64,000 bases of DNA from Trissonchulus latispiculum. Taxonomy: Eukaryota > Nematoda > Enoplea > Enoplida > Ironidae. A program made the position numbers and the translations under genes. The notes beneath the pieces are model-generated. The model saw only the letters and a list, made by a program, of their open reading frames with translations, was not told the origin of the DNA and did not search any database. How positions within the stretch are numbered: position 1 is the stretch's first letter; every line of letters starts with the position of its first letter. The stretch spans positions 1 to 64,000 of the forward strand of contig JASAND010018054.1 of NCBI GenBank assembly GCA_030248195.1, in the 5' to 3' direction. Positions 23,401-30,414 of this stretch are shown here, piece by piece.

Positions 23401-24438
23401 CGAAGACGCTTTCTTCGACTTTTTCTGACGTTGTCGCTGACGTTTCGACGGTCGAGAACCCGATGGAGATGGCGCTTGAGGGGTCTCGTTCGCTGATACA
23501 GACTGACCAGCGGAGGTCAATCTGAGGTTGGCCTGACGAGCCGCCTCCCGTTGAGGACGACCAGACGTAAGGGCCGGGTCAGACTGAGGCGAGTTAAGCA
23601 ATTGCAAGCGCGTAACTGCCTCCTGACGCTTGGCCTGCAGAATGCGGATCTGCTGATTAATGTCCGAAATGTCCAGTTCGCATTGCTGTGATGGGTCGGT
23701 CACAGGAGCGTCAGACGTTCCCGTCGTCGCCTGAGCGCTAGGTTGAGGTGAGCCAGAAGGTGGAGAAAGGACCTTCTTGACTTTCTTTCCTGCGGTTGGC
23801 CGTTCCATAGTACTAGCCGAGCTACTAGCACCCGCGTCGGCCGCCGACCGTTTTGAACGTTGATCCATTCGTGAAGAGTCCGGGGTTCCGGAACCCGAGG
23901 GACCAGCCACCAGGGGTGACGGCTGGGCGCCAGGACCAGAAGGAAGGGCACCAGATGGACCAGGAACACGCTCACGATCCATCCTGTTCCGTTCCTCGGC
24001 CGTTAGCGTACTGCCGAGGGCCTCAGGAGCAGGTCTGGTCGGAGGTGTTGGAAGGTCACCCGGCAAAGGCGAACTGCCGTGTGGGGGAGGGGTTGGCTGT
24101 GGCCCTGGATAGGCGACCACCGCCCCGCTGGCCTCCACCGCAGATCTTCGAGTGACGATGGTGCTGAATGACGGACCTTCCGAAGGTAAAGTTTCGCCAA
24201 AACCAGGCCGCCGAATAGCCGAACTGGCTGAAGTAGACGGCGGTAGCACGTAAGTGCCGGTTAGAGCAGGAGGATAAACTGGCCTCATGCCGAATGGAGT
24301 AGGTCCCGTGAGTTCCTCGTCGACAGTTACGAGGCCACCAACGGACGGGAAAGTGGCCAAGTTATTAGGGTCCACGGGGCCCTGATTGGAGCCATGAGAA
24401 CCAGGTTGGTCTTCTCGTCGTCCCTGATTTGCCGCCAT
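17470..24438 (-). CDS. ORF3 of element B: giant protein with DEDDy exonuclease-like domain
   Basis: About 2,322 residues from the ATG at 24438. The frame is open to 24579, but this ATG follows a TTTCCAG acceptor directly and has a good context. Residues 1-540 and about 900-1500 are P/S/T/G-rich and look disordered. Residues about 590-790 carry the three exonuclease motifs of the RNase D/WRN-type DEDDy family: Exo I AFDIEGG (D598, E600), Exo II VGCLHDILRLARF (D673) and Exo III YALADVLTIY (Y772, D776). The expected activity is 3'-5' exonuclease on RNA or single-stranded DNA. The C-terminal ~600 residues are dense, rich in aromatic and charged residues, and unrecognised. No signal peptide or obvious transmembrane segment was seen, so it is not an env. 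DEDDy-type ORF3s are known in bdelloid rotifer LTR elements. The domain call is strong by motif; function in the element is inferred. Confidence 0.8.
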   Translation of the reverse strand: MAANQGRREDQPGSHGSNQGPVDPNNLATFPSVGGLVTVDEELTGPTPFGMRPVYPPALTGTYVLPPSTSASSAIRRPGFGETLPSEGPSFSTIVTRRSAVEASGAVVAYPGPQPTPPPHGSSPLPGDLPTPPTRPAPEALGSTLTAEERNRMDRERVPGPSGALPSGPGAQPSPLVAGPSGSGTPDSSRMDQRSKRSAADAGASSSASTMERPTAGKKVKKVLSPPSGSPQPSAQATTGTSDAPVTDPSQQCELDISDINQQIRILQAKRQEAVTRLQLLNSPQSDPALTSGRPQREAARQANLRLTSAGQSVSANETPQAPSPSGSRPSKRQRQRQKKSKKASSPLPGLDPIPQPSPPVVSAAGEPPVTTSGPLTSQGHSDSIPVVDLASDDEEGTATGMVAGDSEPAGVKTGSDEPGDPVEPTADAAEQRMAAGMDNMLNLIPSIAEGHLHQLPVRRPLVEVRDRSEPRTSEERAQHLSFTPPTEEAVRNVDPTLQARASAALHLVEQLRQHFFLRLRNNQAPVLDEQARGALASAAEGLVQTEVLNEHHRVTADTLRVPANFNAVTVINNFMGLLTSIADIYALYRQTGIVAFDIEGGSGPQFGNDTAATVTTIQIAGPVPSDNPTVYLILVGEILASTTDYYPVLHCLRMLLQPPETVYFVTVGCLHDILRLARFCGITGLEHSFVELGEVVRHAINFRAATRREHPDLPVLYWENISGMPLGPFVTGQHLGLHALALGFGLVSPKLLRDANFRGLSVFPSVREGQYALADVLTIYAILISLANGLSAREWTQAIYLGGVLYTFGPDNRTLFMANTDARMGHGPLVQAGDCTALTGVPTDDQAMLQRTMRTHLTQQGPRISDYIGQFAWSLLVPAHLGGNRASPYREILWVPLMSLLQSYLGLALPLLRRRCDGLDFNLYSLVTGKVHPSDPNRTPGNMSEDEAWEYAHQEEQLQRSPSLSSSVDVTASINMSAMEAEEPLIVTLRRLQQELSLPPAPRETPPLTHYVPGTGDPRDRRNPPITYSSAQPSPSTAMTSTPLGKPQSGPVIPSAGPGIQAPAVTTAAPVTLVEPGSSTLPHPMPSASAAPTVTVDDSDESDSGESTETEERYVRSAADSIPSNLFEQLAPGLQQLAKSVASMPIRTPPYQPSGPAMPGPSGYVTQAPPAPAPVAPPLVRMSGPTTQAQPVVQPPAPTQPRYPDTEDQLNQWYPNIPTRSHHDALRFIWDARLRPQGITGPSGYVPHLNRFEPEDVLVQNQYVDSYDPATGVYQHDVAEQIQIPPYIQVLTKQAIRRIMTIIRQSVAGTNQPRHRIYVVGPPMDPSHPGFDPSRFFQLVSADLPVYWEVYREIRVGPGHQPPAWPEITLIWRNPTDGMAEYRVLPYVNSVNPLQPGDTNFSRVSGERQLLPEQIAVVEEVILDMEAQGLDPLQVMTLYGGPPRPQGASAVPSSVQSPTQQLAVQDFALPGPSTVPPLTSDVTMVTPSISGPLTSAGVDVDLVSPASTALSGLVSTSVATPTSAISSGSSPMVVSTEPPVAGRQLPRAELPQAPRGRGQHSKASSASSAGSTSSKASARSRGRARRPDQAQPSRPASVEPRPPPTAVTITVEPQPVTTTAPTTPRTDQQLTIIVTNSQLVTTSTPVTTSSSTLPWPWQPSSPGLAKTSGEDRPRTSQGATAEELLAITEAAAAVTAEWNRRFPPHQPPSIEAQQFNEAAGYGQPRLATSEHIRSAGSRGGYSIPACKRSRASGQTTYTRLIPPEFHSGFTRDNFPPFRVLLVDYHYHYQQVGLPTVPGRTQETPVFEKFVQEIPTDEEIRQMNVTQWPRAPFVYVRNQDRCWIPVHIPSPPGREEIHPVISILRHIVLAWMERNSVAATALPDNPIDSAIREMRKINPSAAGHISCDFRTRRDTKRRLIHDCQIRFEPYQREDGATWSEYHHMKSDLSKKWAEIKVLADFVPELDNYPHMKDSLWKDALHAIPYHAKRYRTRLTAINAAMKRYYRPGIEGIQDVEPYKFLYLYLRSPYPFDTMFPHPDGLNLDVDQLRQRRLKTKEHLYQARKTYFCRAKSVEVEIFQNSESSGYEIKDLVNARMEAYPAERLINWRMGCDLLSQRLIIFHSFYYSEEMQEELVQSIGCLYGKAHEDPYFGVGFNMPDMPDGSSVTSKGDLPPSGERAWVYNLEKWTGQNLQGAIYTELFLWFTQAGPDDLFKNRFTREPLALHDFVEFQDLVRRRIRIQAKRYKDGLAAPPFHREGPPDRLLNHTVDMTVNRRGAFIAGTEPPDRKDDVFFPAMAVIIWNPLEGMPTSKPDPRAILFREL

Positions 24439-24460
24439 GCTGGAAACAGATGAAATTGCT
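24436..24460 (-). promoter_or_regulatory. Predicted 3' splice site in front of ORF3
   Basis: On the minus strand, a pyrimidine-rich stretch ends TTTCCAG immediately before CATGGCGGC, whose ATG opens ORF3. The position fits production of a spliced subgenomic mRNA, as used by env genes of retroviruses and gypsy. The donor was not located. Confidence 0.45.
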
Positions 24461-24579
24461 GACAGCAAAAATGAGAAGAACCAGGAGCGTTGAAATTTGA
24501 TCCAGAAATAGAATTCGTAATGAATATGGCGTGAAGCCGGTCCAGATCTGAAGAAATCAAGAAAAGGTGTAGGATACAA

Positions 24580-25130
24580 TTACACATAAACTTAAAAAAG
24601 AGGGTTGAAAATGTGAAGAGGGAGACATATATACGTTAGTGAACATAAACTTTTGGGAGGGGGGACACAAGAAAGTGATAAAAATTATAATTAGAGGTGT
24701 GGGGGGAACCCCTGGTAAAGAAAATTTTACCCACCCAAATTATAAAGTTTATTATACCACCCCCCAAAAGGTGCGAATGCAGGCAGGGAAAAGTGGGTTA
24801 AAGTGCGCGCAGAAAAACCCACAAGTGTGCACGTACGTACACGCAGATAAAATTGGGGACATAGCAGGCTTGCTATGCCCACAAAATTACCACGCGTACG
24901 TACGTACGCACAAGAAAAACTGCAAGCACAAAGCAATGGACACATACGTACGTATATATGCACTAGAGGGGCGTCCAGCTACCCAGCAGAAAATCAATAG
25001 CGGACAGCCTACCTCAGGCAACTGCAAAAGACACAAGTACGTAGCTACAGTAAGACCCAAAGACAAAGACACGTGACTACATACAAGTGACCAATACAGA
25101 AACAGAGACAAAACGCAAAAACAACCCTGT
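24580..25130 (-). other. Spacer between pol and ORF3 of element B
   Basis: About 0.55 kb, AT-rich with clusters of TACGTA and GTACGTAC. No supported coding region. The pol-proximal edge carries the motif GGCGAACTGCC at 25131-25141. Confidence 0.5.
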
Positions 25131-25174
25131 GGCGAACTGCCGGTTTATGGATAAAAGCTACCGTAATCCTTTTC

Positions 25175-28100
25175 CTATTTTAGGCGAACTGCCTGGTTCC
25201 TGACCGGACGGTCAAGATACGGCTTCAGCTTCTCGATATGAATGATTTCTTCACCGGACTGAGCTCCAACCTTCTGGATCTTGAAGTTGACTTCCGACAT
25301 TTTCTCCAGTATCCTGTACGGACCGTCGTATTTTGGCCGTAACTTCTGACACATGCCGGAAGGAGTACCTCCTGTGATTTTTCTCATTACCAGCATGCCT
25401 GGCTCGTAGTGGATCGGGCGGACCTTTTTGTCGTAGGCCAGCCGATTTTTCTGCGTTGAAGCTTCCAGGCCCCGGCGGGCTGCAGTCCACGCCTTATGAA
25501 GGACGGCAAGGTGGGACCGTTTGTACGAGTCATAGTTCTGTACGACCTCATCGTTACGGCCGTCAAAGAACTGGTCCAGTGGAAGACGCAGATCGTGACC
25601 GGTCATAAGAAAATGGGGAGAATCCCCTACAGAGCTATGTATGGACGCCCGGTACGTACAAAGGGCCCATGGCAAATAATCGTCCCAATTGGTCTGGTAA
25701 ACATCCACATACCGGCTAAAAGTCGTTCGGAGTGTCTTATTCAGTCTCTCGACCACGCCGTTCGCTTGCGGATGATAGGATGTTGTTCGTTGCAGCTTCG
25801 ATCCACTAAGCTCGCACAGAGCGGTAAACAGTTTGGACAAGAAGTTAGTCCCGCGGTCAGACAGCAGATTCGAGGGCACGCCCCACCTGGCAACGAATCC
25901 GTTGAAATAGTAGTAAGCGACCGTTTCTGCTGTTTCATTTGGCATTGCAAACGCTTCTGCGTACCGGGTGAAGTGATCCACGATTACCAGAATACACGTA
26001 TTTCCCCGGATAGTCGGGTTTTTTGTGCAATGCATCACGTCCAAGCTGACCAGATCGAGGGGACGGTTGACGCGAACATCATTTTGCAATCCGGCCTGAG
26101 GACGCAACGGGCCCGGATTGAATTTGGCGCACACCTTGCATGTGCTGATGTAGTCGGCGAGATCTTGCGCCATCGTCGGCCAAAAATAGCGCGAAGCTAA
26201 ACTCGCATAGGCGGCTCTATGGCTGCGGTGACCGCCAACCATATAACCAGAGTGAACTTCTTCCAGTATCATTTGGCGATAGCGTTGAGGGACCGCAATG
26301 ACCTTGAAGGCATTGCCCCGACGACGGCCCCTCTCATCAAGATGCCATCGGAATAATAGACCATCCTGGATGAAGTAAATGGGCCGAAGCTTTTTCAGGT
26401 GCACCGAAACCTGCGGATCCTTCGGTTGAACCTTGCGTTCCATGAGATCAAACAGAGGACTGAAATCAGGATCCATCCGTTGCTCACGCTTCCAGGTAGC
26501 GACTGTCACCTTATGGTCTAAGGCGCATATGGCCGGCGGGTACATGACGTCAGTCAGGTCCATCTCGAGCTCGGTTGGCCGCTCCGATGAGGGCAGACGC
26601 GACAGCGCATCGGCAACGACGTTTTCTCGACCAGGTCGGTAGTCGATGATAAAGTCGAACTCCTGTAATCGTAGAGCGAACCGTGCCTGACGGCCAGCAC
26701 CCAAAATTGACCTGTTACTCAACAAGTCCTTCACAGCCATATGATCCGTCCGGATTATGAAAAGTCCAGCTGAGACGTAATGCCGGAACTTTTGGCATGC
26801 CCATACCACTCCAGCTCCCTCAAGATCAGTGGCAGAGTAATTCTTCTCGTAAGTAGTGAGCGTACGACTGGCATAGGCCACAGGTCGAGTCACCACAGTT
26901 CGTGCCATACCCGGGTTCTTGGCACAGCGAGGCACTGACACAGGCTGTTCAAGGACAGCCCCCAGGCCGTGATGGCTAGCGTCCACTGAAATGATGAAGA
27001 CTTTATCAAAGTCCGGATAAGCCAACACAGGGGCCTGAGTAAGGATCCGTTTGAGAGCATCAAATGCCTGCTGACGATCAGAATTCCACTGAAAGACAGC
27101 GTCTTTCTTGAGAAGCTCTATGAGGGGGGCAGCTATCTTCGTATAATTCGGCACGAATCTTCTGTAGTAGCCGCTCATACCCAGGAATGATTTTACGCCC
27201 TTCACATCTACAGGAGGCGGCAGGTTCGCCACAGCTGCCACCTTATCCGGATCAACCGAGATACCGTCCTGAGATATGATATGCCCCAGGAAGGGGACTT
27301 TTTGTCGAAGAAAACTGCATTTCTTCAGTTTGATTCGCAGCCCGTTGTCGCGAAGCTTCTGGAAGACAATCCGGAGCATATCCAGGTGCGAGGACACGTC
27401 CGGCGACGGGATAAGAACATCGTCGATGTAGACAGGTAAGCCAGTGAGGACCTTCTCCATGATCCGCTGAAACGTAGCTGGGGCGTTGCACAAACCGAAC
27501 GGCATAACATTCATGTGAAAAAGTCCCATGTGGGAGACAAACGCTGTCTTTTCCCTATCTTGGGGACATACCTCTACCTGCCAATAGCCGGCAGCCAGAT
27601 CGATTGATGAAAAGATAGAGCTGCCCTTCAGTTGGTCCATAATCTCGTCGATTTTTGGCAGAGGATAATTGTCCTTCTTCGTAGCTTTGTTAAGCCGTCG
27701 GTAATCAATCACCAGCCGCGTGGACCCATCCTTCTTGCCGACGAGGATGCAAGGTGAGGACCACGGACTCGTAGATGGTACGCAAACGCCTTCGTCCAGC
27801 ATCGCCTTGATGTGCTTCTCGACTTCGGCCTTCTGTGGCGGATTCATACGATATGGCCGACTTTTGATGGGTCGTTCCTTTCCCGTATCAATGATATGGT
27901 GTTCGACGTCTGTCCGGCCTGGATTACCAGGGCGGGCAATAATATCGTAGAATTCGAGAAGCAGATCTTTCATTTGCCGTTTGAGCTCGTCTGAGCCGGT
28001 CATCTTGGCAAAATCGACGTTTGCTTCAATATCCCGTATCTTTTCGTCGAGAGTGGGGTCAGGTGCCCGGCGTAATAGGTCAGGAGAAAAATGTTCTCCC

Positions 28101-30367
28101 TCGACGTCCTCCAGACCTGATTCACGAACAACGTCGTCTGTGCCGTACTGGCTGCGAATATGTGTTTTCCCAGTGGTGCCCGGATCTCTCTGTTGGCGAA
28201 CAGTCTTGGACACGGGCTGAGTCGTCACGCTGCGCACTTCTTGTGGTGGGTGGGCCCGTACTTGCAGATCGTTTGACGAGCTAGGATGCTCCGTGCTAGC
28301 TCCCTGCTTTCCTAGGGCCGACCGACCGAGCGCTTGGGTCGCTGGGTGACTGGACCAATCAAGAAGGTGCTGGTAAATCGAGGGGAGGTGCCCTCCACCC
28401 TCAATAACGCAAGCCATGTCCGGAATCTCGTCGACCTCTGAGACGGGGATTGCTCGGCCCAATGAGGCGCCTTTGGGCAAGTCGATTATGCGTTCGCCCC
28501 CATTGTATACCCGAATATACGAAACCTTTGGCGTTATGTCCAGAACGCCGGCCTGAGGGTAAATCGCACGACTCTCAATCACCTCCGCATCAGGTTCGTA
28601 GTAGGCGAGATAGGACGAATCCAAATATGAGCCGTTAGCGCGAACAGCTCGGACAGGGACAAAGCGTTCCTGGTTCGGGAAAATCCGTATGCCTTCCCGG
28701 ACACATAAGGTTACCGCAGACGTGACCTCAATGCCGTAGGCTGAGGCAATAGCTTGCAACTCAGTCCGATTTAGGAACAAAACACGGTCCCCAGTCGCTG
28801 CCGACGTCTCTATGTATCCTCCGCGAGGGTGTACCGTGAAGTCCAAGGAAGACAGGAAGTCAAACCCAAGGAGGACCTCCTGTTGTAGAGTCGGGACCAC
28901 GTAGAATGAATGTGTTGCCTGAAGATTCTTCAATCGCAAGGTCAATTGGCACTGACCGAGAATAGTCAATTGGTTACCTTCACCGGCTGCCGAGATAGAG
29001 GTGAGGGCGGAAACAGTCATTGGAGTTTGGACATGGTCCTTTATCTTGGCGTAGAATGATTTCGAAATCAGGGATACAGTGGCACCTGTGTCCACTAGCG
29101 CCAATGCCGCCACCGGACCGATGTGAACCAGTACGTAGGGAGCATGGAATAGAGCGATTTTCGTGGATTTTTCGACGTAGAAAACGCTTTCGCCAGCAAT
29201 GACCTGCTGAACGGAATTACGTATGCCGTCAGACAAGGCCAAAAGTTCGTCGTTTACCACGATTTCATCTCCCGTACGTACCACCGTCCCTTGGGTATTA
29301 TCGTCCCGTGGAGTTGAAGGTTCGGTTCGGACCGGGGGGTCAAGGTCCAGGTTACCGGGAATGTCCAAGTCGGCCAAATCGGAAGCCGTAAAACCCTTAG
29401 GATGTTGTAGAAAAGTCTCTAACACATCTTCAAATTCGTCCATACGTTGGGCCAAGTGTTCGGAGGCTATGTGGGCCGCCGCCTTGAGCCGCTTGTTGGA
29501 ATTTTCAAGCTTTTGGGCCTCCTTTCGGAATTCGCTGTGAGAGTCAACCAAATTGTCCCAATACGCCAATAACATATCGGCGTCCAGGTCACCGAGGTCA
29601 AGGGCTGAAGGAATTTCCAGATCCGAATTGGACGGCTGGGTGACCGGGGTAGGTGACGGCGGAGTCACCCTAACCTCGGGTTTTTGCCATTGACCATCAG
29701 GAGACCGGCGCAGAGTCAGTTTAGGAAGTTCAGAATTGCCAGACCTTCGGACGGAGGCCTTAGGCGTGGACGTAGGAGACTTCGGTTGAGGACTGGTGCT
29801 GGGACGGTCCCCGGGGCTCGTGTTACGAGCCCGGGCTTTCTTCGTCGACGCATCAGTAGAAGAGTTCGCATCCGAAAGAGTCGCCCGACTCGCTTCTTGA
29901 AGAGAAAGATGGCTCTCCATAGAAGAGACCTGAACACCGACGGATAACGACAGGCTCGACTTCTTCTGCACATTGGACGTACTGTCCGGGTAATCGCTAG
30001 AAGTTGACGCCGTATCCGATTGATCAATCTTCTTGCCATTGTTCCGCTTCTTCTTAGGACCTCGTTTCTCAGAACGACTTGGGCTAGGGGTCTGATCCCT
30101 GTCATGATCAGACAGATCCCAGCCGTTCTGGCAAACCAAGTGATGGCACTCATGACGTGGGAAACCCATGATACAAGCCCACTCATCTGGGTAATTCCCG
30201 ACCTGCGAAAGAAAATCATCAGTACCTTGTCCATCCTGATCTGAGAGCATGAATACCTGTCCACTCCCTAAAATCGGCAGGGGATCTTCGCAAAGGACAG
30301 ACGGCGAAGAAAGAGGTGGGCAAGTGGGTAGGTGGATCGTCGGATCCGTTCCACTAGGGATGACCAT
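25175..30367 (-). CDS. pol: Gypsy B Pol polyprotein (protease, RT, RNase H, integrase)
   Basis: 1,730 residues from a true ATG at 30367. An S/P/R-rich N-terminal extension of about 400 residues holds a Cys/His cluster (ECHHLVC). The protease motif DTGATVS is near residue 425 and the RT box YIDD near 980. RNase H follows (SVDASHHG near 1125, then RTDHMAVKDLL). The integrase zinc region is near 1382 (HSGYMVGGH, then CKVCAKF). The integrase triad lies near 1445 (SLDVMH), 1505 (SDRGTNF) and 1540 (NGVVERLN), and a GPY/F module (KYDGPYRI) near 1682. All catalytic residues are present. It is -1 relative to gag. The last codons contain the 11-base motif found elsewhere in the element. Confidence 0.93.
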   Translation of the reverse strand: MVIPSGTDPTIHLPTCPPLSSPSVLCEDPLPILGSGQVFMLSDQDGQGTDDFLSQVGNYPDEWACIMGFPRHECHHLVCQNGWDLSDHDRDQTPSPSRSEKRGPKKKRNNGKKIDQSDTASTSSDYPDSTSNVQKKSSLSLSVGVQVSSMESHLSLQEASRATLSDANSSTDASTKKARARNTSPGDRPSTSPQPKSPTSTPKASVRRSGNSELPKLTLRRSPDGQWQKPEVRVTPPSPTPVTQPSNSDLEIPSALDLGDLDADMLLAYWDNLVDSHSEFRKEAQKLENSNKRLKAAAHIASEHLAQRMDEFEDVLETFLQHPKGFTASDLADLDIPGNLDLDPPVRTEPSTPRDDNTQGTVVRTGDEIVVNDELLALSDGIRNSVQQVIAGESVFYVEKSTKIALFHAPYVLVHIGPVAALALVDTGATVSLISKSFYAKIKDHVQTPMTVSALTSISAAGEGNQLTILGQCQLTLRLKNLQATHSFYVVPTLQQEVLLGFDFLSSLDFTVHPRGGYIETSAATGDRVLFLNRTELQAIASAYGIEVTSAVTLCVREGIRIFPNQERFVPVRAVRANGSYLDSSYLAYYEPDAEVIESRAIYPQAGVLDITPKVSYIRVYNGGERIIDLPKGASLGRAIPVSEVDEIPDMACVIEGGGHLPSIYQHLLDWSSHPATQALGRSALGKQGASTEHPSSSNDLQVRAHPPQEVRSVTTQPVSKTVRQQRDPGTTGKTHIRSQYGTDDVVRESGLEDVEGEHFSPDLLRRAPDPTLDEKIRDIEANVDFAKMTGSDELKRQMKDLLLEFYDIIARPGNPGRTDVEHHIIDTGKERPIKSRPYRMNPPQKAEVEKHIKAMLDEGVCVPSTSPWSSPCILVGKKDGSTRLVIDYRRLNKATKKDNYPLPKIDEIMDQLKGSSIFSSIDLAAGYWQVEVCPQDREKTAFVSHMGLFHMNVMPFGLCNAPATFQRIMEKVLTGLPVYIDDVLIPSPDVSSHLDMLRIVFQKLRDNGLRIKLKKCSFLRQKVPFLGHIISQDGISVDPDKVAAVANLPPPVDVKGVKSFLGMSGYYRRFVPNYTKIAAPLIELLKKDAVFQWNSDRQQAFDALKRILTQAPVLAYPDFDKVFIISVDASHHGLGAVLEQPVSVPRCAKNPGMARTVVTRPVAYASRTLTTYEKNYSATDLEGAGVVWACQKFRHYVSAGLFIIRTDHMAVKDLLSNRSILGAGRQARFALRLQEFDFIIDYRPGRENVVADALSRLPSSERPTELEMDLTDVMYPPAICALDHKVTVATWKREQRMDPDFSPLFDLMERKVQPKDPQVSVHLKKLRPIYFIQDGLLFRWHLDERGRRRGNAFKVIAVPQRYRQMILEEVHSGYMVGGHRSHRAAYASLASRYFWPTMAQDLADYISTCKVCAKFNPGPLRPQAGLQNDVRVNRPLDLVSLDVMHCTKNPTIRGNTCILVIVDHFTRYAEAFAMPNETAETVAYYYFNGFVARWGVPSNLLSDRGTNFLSKLFTALCELSGSKLQRTTSYHPQANGVVERLNKTLRTTFSRYVDVYQTNWDDYLPWALCTYRASIHSSVGDSPHFLMTGHDLRLPLDQFFDGRNDEVVQNYDSYKRSHLAVLHKAWTAARRGLEASTQKNRLAYDKKVRPIHYEPGMLVMRKITGGTPSGMCQKLRPKYDGPYRILEKMSEVNFKIQKVGAQSGEEIIHIEKLKPYLDRPVRNQAVRLK

Positions 30368-30414
30368 TTGAACAACAGGAGAGTGCGAGGCATTTTGGGG
30401 GCCCCGCTCCCCTG

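Noticed and set aside
17470..24438. ORF3 of element B as an envelope glycoprotein
   Set aside because: No signal peptide, no evident transmembrane segment and no cysteine-rich ectodomain pattern. The exonuclease motifs point to an enzyme instead.
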